DNA of 64,000 bases from ZC4RG30 sp040508085 (lineage in GTDB: Bacteria > Pseudomonadota > Gammaproteobacteria > Steroidobacterales > Steroidobacteraceae), in NCBI GenBank assembly GCA_040508085.1, contig JBEVNO010000072.1, positions 35,562-99,561 on the forward strand, in the 5' to 3' direction. Position numbers and translations under genes: made by a program. Shown one piece after another: positions 34,960 through 43,456 of the stretch; the stretch's first letter is position 1, and every line of letters starts with the position of its first letter. Under the pieces are notes generated by a model. The model had not been told where the DNA came from, did not search any database, and saw only the letters and a program-made list of their open reading frames with translations.

Positions 34960-35847
34960 TCACTTGGCGGTCGTGACAGTGGCAGCCGCAGCCGTTTCCG
35001 TGGCGAAATCGCGATAGGAGCGCAGCGGACGCCCCAGCAGCGACGTCAGTCGGCTTACATCACCAGGCTCTGGGATCATTCCATCGCTGATAAAGCGCTC
35101 GCTCATGACGCGCATATCGAGGGCCATCCAGCCAGGCATGAATGCCCTTAGGTTCTGCTCGAAGCCTTTCGTATCGTCACCGCCATAGGCGACGTCGCGC
35201 TTCAGCACTTCGGACCAGATAGAAGCGACTGCCGATCCGGTGAGCGAGTCGGGACCAACGAGGTTGATGTGTTCTACCGGGAGCGTCGGGGCTCCCTTCG
35301 CCCGCCGGATGAGTTCGATGGCAGCGACCTCGCCGACATCGCGCACATCGGTCATCGCGAGTCCTTTGCTGCCGATCGGCATCGGATAGACGCCGTGGCC
35401 GAGGATGACGTCCTTGACCGTGACATCGTTGCTGATGAAATAAGCCGGCCGAAGGATGGTTGAGCTGAACCCCAGCTTCTCGATCATCCGTTCGACGCCG
35501 AACTTGCCTGCAAAGTGCGGCACGTCCACGTATACGTCGCTGTGGATAACTGAGAGGTAAACAACGCGCTCGATCCCAACCTCCCGGGCGACGTTCAGTG
35601 CAGTCACTGCCTGGGTGAATTCGTCCGGACCGACGGCATTGAGCAGGAACAAGGTGGACACACCGGAAAACGCGGATCGCAATGAATCGACATCAAGCAA
35701 GTCGCCTTGGGCGAGGCTCACGCTGGCGGGCATGTTCGCTGTGGCGGCGTCGCGTACCAGCGCCCGGACATTGGCACCGCGTTTGACGAGCTGGGCAACG
35801 ACCTGACGGCCGACATTTCCGGTAGCACCGGTTACGAGAATGGTCAT
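34960..35847 (-). CDS. NmrA-like NAD(P)-binding SDR family protein
   Basis: A 295-residue atypical short-chain dehydrogenase: LVTGATGNVGRQVV (4-17) binds the dinucleotide, and there is no canonical YxxxK pair at the usual place, as in NmrA/quinone-oxidoreductase relatives (QorB-type). These act as NAD(P)H-dependent quinone reductases or redox sensors. ATG 35847 has AGGAG eight bases upstream; a GTG three codons earlier is too close to it. It is divergently transcribed from a LysR gene 98 bases away, a common regulator-target layout. Confidence 0.88.
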   Translation of the reverse strand: MTILVTGATGNVGRQVVAQLVKRGANVRALVRDAATANMPASVSLAQGDLLDVDSLRSAFSGVSTLFLLNAVGPDEFTQAVTALNVAREVGIERVVYLSVIHSDVYVDVPHFAGKFGVERMIEKLGFSSTILRPAYFISNDVTVKDVILGHGVYPMPIGSKGLAMTDVRDVGEVAAIELIRRAKGAPTLPVEHINLVGPDSLTGSAVASIWSEVLKRDVAYGGDDTKGFEQNLRAFMPGWMALDMRVMSERFISDGMIPEPGDVSRLTSLLGRPLRSYRDFATETAAAATVTTAK

Positions 35848-35914
35848 TTGAATCACTCCTTGGATCAGGGCAGTGGGAACAACGCCATGATTGGTGATTC
35901 ACATGCGGAACGAA

Positions 35915-35940
35915 AGACGCTATACATAGACACTGCGTCT
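35915..35940. promoter_or_regulatory. Inverted repeat between the NmrA-like and LysR genes
   Basis: AGACGC (35915-35920) and GCGTCT (35935-35940) form a perfect inverted repeat with a 14-nt spacer, six bases before the LysR start. The dyad is wider than the typical T-N11-A box but is well placed for autoregulation and divergent control by the LysR protein. Confidence 0.4.
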
Positions 35941-35945
35941 CATGG

Positions 35946-36848
35946 ATGGAACAGATGGATTTGCTTGCACTCTCGGACTTCAATCTCGTGGCGCAGCATG
36001 GCGGATTCGGTCGCGCTGCCCGGGCAACAGACAGATCGAAAGCCACACTCTCCAGACGCGTCACGGATCTCGAACGCGCCCTTGGCGTGCGTCTGTTCGA
36101 GCGGGGTGCCCGGGTTCTTACGCTCACTCAGGAAGGTCGGGCGCTATACGGGAGAACCGCAACCCTGCTAACCGAACTCGACGAGACGGCAGCAGGAATC
36201 GCATCAGGCGCAGACCAGCCCCGAGGCACTCTGCGGATCAGCGCGCCACTCCTCTTCTGTCAGCTCGCAATGGGGAAACTCGCGGCGGAGTTCGCCATGA
36301 AGCATCCGCAAGTCCGTCTGGAAGTCACAACTGAAGACCGTCCCGTGGAGATGGTGGAAGAGGGGTACGACCTCGTCATCAGGGTCAATCCCAAGCCGGA
36401 CGAAAGCCTCGTGGGACGCGCATTCCTGCGTGACCGGCTGGTCCTGGTCGCGGGCCCGAACATTGCACGCCCGAAGGGCGGAAAGGCTGTCCCCGCGGTT
36501 GTGAGAGGTTTCAGCGACGAGGCTACTTCCTGGAGCATAAAAACAGCGAAGGGGTCTTCAAGCATCCCGATAGAGCCCATCCTGCTGATGTCGTCGATGA
36601 TCATGCTGCGCGACGCCGTGCGCGTCGGAGCGGGCGTGGGGCGACTTCCCATCTCTCTGGTAAGCCACGACATCGCCGCGGGAAGGTTGGCGCTTTGGGG
36701 CGCCATAGACGGCCCGGAGATTGCGCTCTGGGCACTTTACCCTTCACGTCGACTGCTAAGCGCCCGCGTTTCCGCATTTCTTGAGCATCTGAAGCAGGCG
36801 TTTCCGAAAGGCACGCCCGACGAGCTTGCGTCATACATCGCCGAATGA
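35946..36848 (+). CDS. LysR family transcriptional regulator
   Basis: A 300-residue regulator. Winged helix-turn-helix in residues 4-63 (FNLVAQHGGFGRAARATDRS ... LSRRVTDLERALGVRLFERG), then the periplasmic-binding-like effector domain from about 92 (GTLRISAPLLFCQLAMGKLA). The sub-family resembles those controlling oxidoreductase genes, here the divergent NmrA-like and DUF1857 pair. Effector unknown. Confidence 0.93.
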   Translation: MEQMDLLALSDFNLVAQHGGFGRAARATDRSKATLSRRVTDLERALGVRLFERGARVLTLTQEGRALYGRTATLLTELDETAAGIASGADQPRGTLRISAPLLFCQLAMGKLAAEFAMKHPQVRLEVTTEDRPVEMVEEGYDLVIRVNPKPDESLVGRAFLRDRLVLVAGPNIARPKGGKAVPAVVRGFSDEATSWSIKTAKGSSSIPIEPILLMSSMIMLRDAVRVGAGVGRLPISLVSHDIAAGRLALWGAIDGPEIALWALYPSRRLLSARVSAFLEHLKQAFPKGTPDELASYIAE

Positions 36849-36986
36849 CACGCCGCGGTCAGCCAGAGGCAGGACGACGCAACCCGGTGGCGCCAATCTA
36901 CATCTGGGACCGGGCGCTGCTGCCGACTTCTCGCCGGTTCCCTGCGCTTGACTAACTTAAGTCTCTATCAGCTGGCCGCTCGGCGC

Positions 36987-37361
36987 TCACACTGACGGCC
37001 ACCCCTGCCCCGCGCCTTGCGTGCCATCGCTGGGTGACACAGCTGTCTTGCGGATCATCAGCAGCGAGAAGTCAGACCACCTTGCGCTCTTCAGCATCCA
37101 GCGGATCGCGAGTGCCTGTGCAGTGATCGCTGCAGCCATCGCCAGCGGAAACGCAATCAGCGTGTACTTCATCATGGCCACGGCGACCCGGGCCATATCC
37201 GGCGGCGCGTCGGCCTGGAACTGGCTCATTGCCGGCGTCACGAACATCAGGGATAGGATCTGCACGGGGATCATGACGACGATCGAAAGCACGAACGACC
37301 GCCAGCCAAAGCTCCAGAGCACCTTCAGCGAGCGAAGAAAGGTAATGTCCGTCGGTTCCAT
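36987..37361 (-). CDS. Small membrane protein of unknown function
   Basis: A 124-residue protein (MEPTDITFLRSLKVLWSFGW...) with two membrane segments, about residues 20-44 (SFVLSIVVMIPVQILSLMFV) and 66-88 (LIAFPLAMAAAITAQALAIR). The start at 37361 has GAGG five bases upstream. No family recognised. It stands alone between the LysR gene and a plus-strand exported protein. Confidence 0.65.
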   Translation of the reverse strand: MEPTDITFLRSLKVLWSFGWRSFVLSIVVMIPVQILSLMFVTPAMSQFQADAPPDMARVAVAMMKYTLIAFPLAMAAAITAQALAIRWMLKSARWSDFSLLMIRKTAVSPSDGTQGAGQGWPSV

Positions 37362-37462
37362 GGACGCCTCGTTCTTGTTCTGGTAGCCCAATCCTAGCCG
37401 AGCCCGGGCGACAAGGCAGTGGGGGCGAGGCTAGAATTCCAGTACAGACATGGAGGTCACTG

Positions 37463-37951
37463 ATGCGCATGAAGCCGCGATCCCCGGCACCGCCCGCCCG
37501 GATCTGCGCCGTCGCCGCTGCCATGCTGGGCACGTTTCTGCCGATGGCAGGCACCGCAGCGGCGGCTTGCCCAAGGATTGAGTTCGGCGAGTTCCTTCAG
37601 CGCCCTTCGAAGGACACGCGACCTGTCACTTCGGATGGACAGAACATTCACTTCGGCAAGTCTCCTATATTTAGTCTTCGAGACATTGCGCGGGCGCGCC
37701 TCGGGGAGGACGGGGGAACAGTGTTTGTTGACGTCAAGCCGGATGCCGCAATGCGGCTGAAGAGCGCCACGACAGGACACTCGGGCAGCAGGCTCGCTCT
37801 CGTCGTGGACGACGTCGCGGTCATGGCCATCATCTGGGAGGGCGATTACGGCCTGGACGATGGCAGCATGCAGTTCAGTTTCCGGAGCGGGGACGCGGCG
37901 CGGCAGCTGGTTTCGACAATCAGCCTATGCGCGGCTACCAGTCCGGGCTGA
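37463..37951 (+). CDS. Exported protein with SecD P1-head-like domain
   Basis: A 162-residue protein with a signal peptide (residues 1-34, ending TAAA). Residues about 70-155 closely follow the P1 'head' subdomain of SecD/SecDF: FSLRDIARARLGEDGGTVFVD, then KPDAAMRLKSAT, GSRLALVVDDVAVMA, and FRSGDAARQLVSTI. In SecD this domain sits in the periplasm and handles the emerging preprotein. Here it is free, without any membrane channel part. The function is unknown. The ATG 37463 is preceded by GGAGG (37450-37454) at eight bases. The hydrolase lipoprotein gene follows closely. Confidence 0.78.
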   Translation: MRMKPRSPAPPARICAVAAAMLGTFLPMAGTAAAACPRIEFGEFLQRPSKDTRPVTSDGQNIHFGKSPIFSLRDIARARLGEDGGTVFVDVKPDAAMRLKSATTGHSGSRLALVVDDVAVMAIIWEGDYGLDDGSMQFSFRSGDAARQLVSTISLCAATSPG

Positions 37952-37993
37952 CGTATGTTCCGCCCCTGCAACTGCAGATATCAGGACGCTCCT

Positions 37994-39013
37994 GTGAAAG
38001 GACTGCACGACTTCGGAGCCTGGGCTGCGCAGTTGAGTCTGTTGGCGCTATTTGCCGCGGGTGGCTGTGCTGCAGCACAGCCAGCAGCGGCTCAAGGCGC
38101 TGCCTCAGCGGAGGAGGCAGTACGACTGGAAACGCCCGCAGGAAACGTGCACGGCACTTTGCTGATACCCGCAGAACGCAGAGCTGTGCCCGCCGTTCTG
38201 TTGATTGCAGGTTCCGGGCCCACCAATCGCGATGGAAATTCCCAAGGCCTGAGCGGCGCCAACAACAGCCTGAAGCTGCTTGCGGAAGGCCTTGCCGAAC
38301 GGGGCATTGCTTCACTGCGATACGACAAGCGTGGCGTCGGGGAGAGTGCGTCCGCCACGATCCAGGAGGCGGACCTGCGCTTCGACACCTATGTGGAGGA
38401 TGCCGTCGCGTGGTCGGAGCGTTTGCACAAGGACGAGCGATTCTCGGCAATAGTGATCGCCGGCCACAGCGAGGGTTCACTTATCGGCATGCTCGCTGCC
38501 CAGCGTTCCGCGCCGGCAGCGTTCATATCCATCTCTGGTCCAGCGAGTGCCGCGGGGCAAGTGCTCCGTACACAGCTGCGCCCACAGCTCCCACCGGCCT
38601 TGTGGCAGGAAAGCGAGCGCATTCTCAGTGCGCTCGAGGCTGGTCAGGGCGCCGGAAACATTCCACAGCCATTGCTCTCGCTGTACCGTCCCAGCGTGCA
38701 GCCCTACATGATCTCCTGGCTTCGCTATTCGCCGGCTCGTGAGATCGCCCGCCTTGCAACGCCGGTGCTGGTCGCTCAAGGCACAACGGATACCCAGATC
38801 TCGGTCACCGATGCCGAGGCGCTCAGCATGGCGAACCCCCGCGCAAAGCTGGTGGTGGTCGAGGGGATGAACCATGTCCTCAAACTTGTTGCACTGGATG
38901 CTGCGAAACAGAGAGCCTCCTACACCGATCCGTCGTTGCCTGTTGCCCCAGAACTGTTGCGGCACATCGGTGAGTTCGTGCTGACGCTGCCGGGAGCGAG
39001 GCGTGTCGAATGA
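37994..39013 (+). CDS. Alpha/beta-hydrolase lipoprotein (serine esterase/peptidase fold)
   Basis: A 339-residue hydrolase. The nucleophile elbow is GHSEG (about residue 156), the oxyanion region LLIAGSGPTNRDGN, and the late Asp and His lie in VLVAQGTTDTQISV and GMNHVLK. The signal LSLLALFAAGGC gives a lipobox with Cys25. I use GTG 37994 because AGGA lies seven bases before it; an upstream ATG (37955) has no ribosome-binding site but would fuse 13 extra residues. Substrate not predictable. It may be co-transcribed with the SecD-head-like gene. Confidence 0.85.
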   Translation: MKGLHDFGAWAAQLSLLALFAAGGCAAAQPAAAQGAASAEEAVRLETPAGNVHGTLLIPAERRAVPAVLLIAGSGPTNRDGNSQGLSGANNSLKLLAEGLAERGIASLRYDKRGVGESASATIQEADLRFDTYVEDAVAWSERLHKDERFSAIVIAGHSEGSLIGMLAAQRSAPAAFISISGPASAAGQVLRTQLRPQLPPALWQESERILSALEAGQGAGNIPQPLLSLYRPSVQPYMISWLRYSPAREIARLATPVLVAQGTTDTQISVTDAEALSMANPRAKLVVVEGMNHVLKLVALDAAKQRASYTDPSLPVAPELLRHIGEFVLTLPGARRVE

Positions 39014-39070
39014 GAGAGACGGCACGCTGGTTCCGCGTCGCAGCACGAGCTGCGCCCGGGATCATGGAGC

Positions 39071-39160
39071 GTGACTGCCCAATGGATCACTCGCTACAAC
39101 GAGCTGCGAACGCACGCGTCACTCGGCAACCTTTTACCCACGCGACTACTTGATGGCAAA
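39071..39160 (+). pseudogene. Fragment of an IS3-family transposase (3' end)
   Basis: The reading AQWITRYNELRTHASLGN then LLPTR corresponds to the C-terminal end of the IS3-family integrase-type transposase (usual form W-x-x-x-Y-N-x-x-R-P-H-x-x-L-G). The rest of the transposase is missing on the 5' side, and no intact insertion-sequence ends are seen. It marks the left part of a decayed stretch that reaches to tRNA-Phe. From 39161 to 39412 I see no gene. Confidence 0.55.
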
Positions 39161-39412
39161 CTCAACCTAATCCCACTACTTCCAGTGGTCCTGAGTGGTC
39201 TGAAAACCGAGAGGCTTACAATCTGCCCTTCCGTAGACCTCCTCGCCTTCATCTCTGCTCCCAGTTGAAGCAGACTCCACCTTCAGGCGGGACTAAACGC
39301 GGGTGTCAGGTCGGCGCGACTAACGCGACGGATGATCCATTGAATGACCACCAAACTGGTTTCGCGCCACGCGCTCAGCCGATAGCCAACCGGCATGCCT
39401 TATCGGAAAGGC

Positions 39413-39970
39413 TCAACGCGCTTTCGGGACGCGTCCCCAAGGCAACAGGCGTCTATGAAGACGACCTCCAAGTCCCCGACTCAGCAACTTCTTGGCGGCT
39501 TCGTTACGTACATTTGTCTGCGACTTACGACCCCATTCACCGACGAGCATAAACACAAGAGGTCGGGCGCTTTCCGATGACCACAGACGATATACCGAGA
39601 CAATGGGAAGGTACTCAGCCTTAACGAACTCTGGCCACATAACGGAGTACGTTCGCCCCTCAGACTCGATCGAGACCCCAACCTCGGTAAGGAGACAATG
39701 AATGCCACTCATATACCGATATCGGGTGCGCAACCACACTCTGGTGAGTGACACTAGTGCGACGCCGATCAAAACGACAATCCCAACGGCGATGGCGATT
39801 TTGTCCGACATAGGCTTTGAAGAGCCAGCCATTTCAAGAGCAGCTGCACCCGCAAGTACCAAAAACAAACACGCCGCGATACTTTCGAACGCAGATTCGA
39901 CCCAAGCTCTAGTGGGAGACTTGCTAAGACCGCGAAATTCCGCCACTCCCGATCTCGTCAATAACGACAT
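39413..39970 (-). CDS. Two-span membrane protein downstream of Rhs remnant, possible immunity protein
   Basis: A 185-residue protein with two membrane segments (about 30-50, SIAACLFLVLAGAAALEMAG; and 57-80, KIAIAVGIVVLIGVALVSL) followed by a soluble beta-rich domain (TEVGVSIESEGRTYSVMWPE). The layout resembles YcxB-like membrane proteins. Its ATG overlaps the stop of the Rhs tail frame by 13 bases, which is how immunity genes usually follow Rhs toxins. No toxin family can be named, so immunity is an inference. Confidence 0.6.
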   Translation of the reverse strand: MSLLTRSGVAEFRGLSKSPTRAWVESAFESIAACLFLVLAGAAALEMAGSSKPMSDKIAIAVGIVVLIGVALVSLTRVWLRTRYRYMSGIHCLLTEVGVSIESEGRTYSVMWPEFVKAEYLPIVSVYRLWSSESARPLVFMLVGEWGRKSQTNVRNEAAKKLLSRGLGGRLHRRLLPWGRVPKAR

Positions 39971-41250
39971 AAACGATCCATACCCGCCTCTGCTGCTGTC
40001 GCAGCGAACTGAGACGCGGCGCCAGCCGCGAATCCACGTGGGCCCCTTCCGTTGAGGGCATGTTCGGCCAAAGCTCCAAGCGTCCTACCCGCGAACAATC
40101 TCGAAGCGGTATTCATCGAGGATGCTCCTGCGAGCGCCGGCTCACCCACAGCGCCAGCCAAAACAGATGCGCCTTTGACGCGCTTCCCTCTCGACACCAG
40201 CAGCCCTAAAGCAAACGCTCCGCCGGCATCGCTGATAACAAGGATCGTCGACACCTGAGCTTGGTCGCCGACTGCTAGCGCGTCAAATGCACCGACGGAC
40301 GCGCCCACAACCCCCGCTGCCACGTTTACCCAAAAGACACGTTGTACTCATAGACCACAAGTAAGCGTACCCACTGGCGAAACCACTTACCGCACCCCGG
40401 GGCTAATCGTACTGCACGCCCCGGCCGACCTCTGACCTCCGCCAGCAGACCCCTCCGCGCAGCCGATTGCCCGGACCTGCTGGCCGTCATAGCCAAATCA
40501 TCCCCTAGAGAAAATGGCAGCACGAAACAGCCCGCTGAGTCCCGCAGAAATGCCAATTCGTGTTGCAGTCCTCAAGTCCTCTGCGAGCACGCCCGCAAAA
40601 TCCTCGCCGGCTAAGCCCAGCGGGTCGGCCCAATTGACCGGGGCCCTGCGACATACATGTAGAGATTTCAGCCATCCACATAGTCCACCGGGGTCCGGCT
40701 AAACAAACTGGTCGGCTTTCGGCGAATATGTCCGAGACTTGTAGCTATAGCCCAAGCTCGGGAATATAGACTTGGCCCGCAAAGCTGAACTGCGATACCA
40801 AACCGCTCGATTCGCCGTTCCGAATACTACTCGTGCTGCTGACGGCCCCTGTGGATCTACTCATCGCGACAATGGAGCCGCGCTCGTCCGCATGCAGCCA
40901 AGCCTCGTTGCCAAAGGCGCCCAACTCAACCAACGGCTCATCAACTCCGGGACCGTGAGCGATTCGGCGTGTAAGACTCCCGCCTGAGTTGTACTGAGCG
41001 ATGAGGTTAGGCCGACGTACAAGAAGTCGGTAGTGTTGCCACTGCTGGGCACGCTATGCCACGAACCCAGGGGATCGTAATCAACGGAAACTGTCGACGG
41101 ACCTCCAGTGCCCTGACGCAGATGTCCCGGCGAATCGAATGAGTACACAAGTGCGTTTAGGCCCGTTTGGAGGTTACCGCGCTTGATTCGTGCGGTACGG
41201 GGGTGCCGCCTAGATTCGTCAGCTGATTGCGTCCGTCAAATTGACCCAGC
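39958..41250 (-). pseudogene. Decayed Rhs-repeat protein gene
   Basis: On the minus strand the Rhs core can be read across shifting frames: GRNQLTNLGG (near 41210), YDPLGSWHSVP, LIAQYNSGGSLTRRIAHGPG and VDEPLVELGAFGNEAWLHAD (frame change near 41010), AGQVYIPELGL, YSYKSRTYSPKADQFV, a stop in place of a sense codon, VDYVDG-stop-NLYMYV, and NWADPLGLAG (about 40620). Then comes a small alanine/glycine-rich tail of about 120 codons open to 39958. At least two frameshifts and two stops interrupt it, and the 5' part is missing next to tRNA-Phe. DNA here is AT-richer than the surroundings. Confidence 0.8.
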
Positions 41251-41337
41251 GTTGACGCGCATGGAGCGGCTTGGAAACAAATCGGAAACCTGCCGCTCAG
41301 CCGCCGTGACCACGCAGCGCTAACTGGCTGGTTTGAA

Positions 41338-41413
41338 TGGTGCCCGGGGTCGGAATCGAACCAACGACACGCGGATTTTCAATCCGCTGCTCTACCAACT
41401 GAGCTACCCGGGC
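41338..41413 (-). tRNA. tRNA-Phe (GAA)
   Basis: A 76-base cloverleaf on the minus strand. The acceptor stem GCCCGGG (from 41413) pairs with CCCGGGC, and CCA is encoded at the 3' end (41338-41340). The D-arm has AGCTCAGTTGGTAGAGC, the anticodon loop is TTGAAAA (anticodon GAA) on stem GCGGA/TCCGC, and the T-arm is GTTGGTTCGATTCCGAC. Its 3' end faces the Rhs/IS remnant, the side where integrative elements insert. Confidence 0.97.
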
Positions 41414-41504
41414 ATCGGGGGAATCAAGCGCTCCGGACAAGGCCTTCCGGGGGCGCGTATTAGACCGGGCGTGGCTCCGGGGCGTCAAGGCCGCCGGTGC
41501 CGGT

Positions 41505-41777
41505 TCAGGCTGGCGGGGCCTGGAAATCCGCGGGTTTTTCCGAGCCGCCGCCGAACAGGAACTTCTCCATCTCGGCCTCCAGGAACTTGCGTGCCTTGGG
41601 ATCCATCGGGGTCAGCCGGTATTCGTTGATGAGCATGGTCTGGTGCCGCACCCAGCCCGCCCAGGCCTCCTTGGAGACCTCATTGAACACGCGCTGGCCC
41701 AGCGGGCCCGGATAGGGCATGCGGTCCAGCCCGGGCGCTTCGCGCTTCAGGACGACGCATTGGACGGTACGGCTCAT
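41505..41777 (-). CDS. yggX: YggX family oxidative damage/Fe(II)-trafficking protein
   Basis: A 90-residue protein: VQCVVLKREAPGLDRMPYPG, then NEVSKEAWAGWVRHQTMLIN, the family signature with the conserved early Cys. YggX limits oxidative damage to Fe-S clusters, such as the one in MutY. It follows mutY with overlapping stop and start codons (4 bases), the same pairing as in E. coli. Confidence 0.96.
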   Translation of the reverse strand: MSRTVQCVVLKREAPGLDRMPYPGPLGQRVFNEVSKEAWAGWVRHQTMLINEYRLTPMDPKARKFLEAEMEKFLFGGGSEKPADFQAPPA

Positions 41778-42814
41778 CGGGGCGGGTTTTCCAGCAGCTG
41801 CAGGACGGGACGCGGCAGCCCGACAAGTGCCGGGCGCGCCGCGTTATACCACAGGCTGCTGCCCTCCTCGCCGATCGCCTGTGGCGGGGCGGCGGACACC
41901 CACAGGGGGTGGATCAGCAGGTCGAAGTGCGTGAACACATGCAGCAGGGGCTCGCCCTCACGCACGGGAGCGGCAGCCGGCAGCGCGCTTTCGGCGGCGA
42001 GACGGCTGTCGAATTCCGGCGGCGACCACAGCCCGCCCCAGATGCCTGCCGGCGGCCGGCGCACCAGCCGCACGCTGCCGTCCGCAACGCGCTCGAACAG
42101 CATCCACACCTCGCGCTGGCGCCGCCGCAGCGGCTTCTTCGGGGCGGGGAATTCCTGTTCTCGGCCCAGCGCATGCGCCACGCAGCGCTGCTGCAGCGGG
42201 CACTCGCCGCAGCGGGGTTTGCGCCGTGTGCAGACAGTGGCGCCCAGATCCATGATGGCCTGCGTGTACTGCGCCACGCGTTGCCGCGGCGTCTGCTCGG
42301 CGGCCAGCCGCCACAGTTCATTCTCGAAGGCACGCTCGCCGGTGCGGCCCTCCACTGCGAACAGCCGCGACAGCACCCGCCGCACATTGCCGTCCATGAT
42401 GGGATGGTGCTGGTCACCGGAGATCGCGAGGATGGCTCCCGCGGTGGACTGGCCGATGCCTGGCAGGGCCGCCACACTGGCGAAATCCGTCGGGAACTCA
42501 CCGCCGTGCTGGTCGCGCACGTGCTGTGCGGCGCGCTGCAGGTTGCGCGCGCGGGCGTAGTAACCCAGCCCCTGCCAGTGGTGCAGCACCTCATCGATGG
42601 GCGCGGCGGCGAGCGACTGCAGATCCGGGAAGCGCGCCATGAAGCGCTGGAAGTAGGGAATGACGGCGGCGACCTGCGTCTGCTGCAGCATCACCTCGGA
42701 GACCCACACGCGATAGGCAGTGCGCTCTGCCTGCCAGGGCAGGTCGTGGCGGCCGGCGCGATCGTGCCAGTCCAGCAGCTGTGGCGCGATCAACCCGCCG
42801 ACGGACCGTGCCAT
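41774..42814 (-). CDS. mutY: A/G-specific adenine glycosylase
   Basis: A 346-residue base-excision repair enzyme that removes adenine opposite 8-oxoguanine. GRHDLPWQ opens the domain, EVMLQQTQVAAVIPYF is the helix-hairpin-helix region, LPGIGQSTAGAILAI holds the HhH motif, and DGNVRRVLSR contains the catalytic Asp. The [4Fe-4S] ligands are C-x6-C-x2-C-x5-C (CTRRKPRCGECPLQQRC). The C-terminal NUDIX-like domain recognises 8-oxoG. The start overlaps the response-regulator 3' end by 25 bases. Confidence 0.97.
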   Translation of the reverse strand: MARSVGGLIAPQLLDWHDRAGRHDLPWQAERTAYRVWVSEVMLQQTQVAAVIPYFQRFMARFPDLQSLAAAPIDEVLHHWQGLGYYARARNLQRAAQHVRDQHGGEFPTDFASVAALPGIGQSTAGAILAISGDQHHPIMDGNVRRVLSRLFAVEGRTGERAFENELWRLAAEQTPRQRVAQYTQAIMDLGATVCTRRKPRCGECPLQQRCVAHALGREQEFPAPKKPLRRRQREVWMLFERVADGSVRLVRRPPAGIWGGLWSPPEFDSRLAAESALPAAAPVREGEPLLHVFTHFDLLIHPLWVSAAPPQAIGEEGSSLWYNAARPALVGLPRPVLQLLENPPR

Positions 42815-43449
42815 TTGATCGCGTACTGCACCAGCTGCGCGTTGGTATCCAGCGAGAGCTTGCGCTTGATCGCCAGGCGATGCGTCTCGACGGTCTTGAC
42901 CGACAGCGACAGGCGGTCGGCGATCTCGCGCGTGCCGAAGCCCTGGCCGATGAGGCTGATCACCTGCAGCTCGCGCCCCGACAGCCGTGAACCCGGGTCG
43001 CCTTCATCGCCGCGGCGTTCACCCAGCGTACGTCGCACGCCTTCGCTGACAAAGCGCTCGCCGCGCAGCACGGTGCGCAGCGCGGTGATCAGCTGCTCGG
43101 CCGCAGCCTGCTTCATGATGTAGCCGGAAGCGCCCTGCGCCAGCAGACGCTCGGCATAGATGGTCTCGTCGTGCATGGAGAGCACGAGGATGCGGATATC
43201 GGGAAAGTGGGCGTGCACGTCACGCACGATGTTGAAGCCATCGCCCTGCCCCAGCGACAGATCGAGCAGCACCACATCGGGTTGCAGCTCGCGCACCAGG
43301 CGCTTGGCTTCCTGTTCGCTCTGCGCCTCGCCCACGATGGTGAGATCGGGCTCGGCGTTGATCATCAGCTTGATGCCGTGCCGCACAACGGGATGGTCGT
43401 CCACGATCAGGACACGCCGCAGATCCTTTTGCGAGGCGAAGTTGGTCAT
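42790..43449 (-). CDS. NarL/FixJ-type (LuxR) response regulator
   Basis: A 219-residue DNA-binding regulator. The receiver domain has the phosphorylation Asp63 in VVLLDLSLG, acidic residues D17-D18 and the late Lys in GYIMKQ. The C-terminal LuxR helix-turn-helix is LSGRELQVISLIGQG ... LSLSVKTVETHRLAIKRKL. No sensor kinase is adjacent, so it is an orphan here. It lies between mutY and the RND pump outer-membrane gene (8 bases apart, same strand), and may be transcribed with either. Confidence 0.93.
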   Translation of the reverse strand: MTNFASQKDLRRVLIVDDHPVVRHGIKLMINAEPDLTIVGEAQSEQEAKRLVRELQPDVVLLDLSLGQGDGFNIVRDVHAHFPDIRILVLSMHDETIYAERLLAQGASGYIMKQAAAEQLITALRTVLRGERFVSEGVRRTLGERRGDEGDPGSRLSGRELQVISLIGQGFGTREIADRLSLSVKTVETHRLAIKRKLSLDTNAQLVQYAIKWHGPSAG

Positions 43450-43456
43450 CAGGTCT

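Noticed and set aside
39040..39070. Possible attachment-site repeat of the tRNA-Phe 3' end
   Set aside because: Only a short GC-rich match (GCCCGGG) is seen at 39054-39060, well below the length of a real att repeat.
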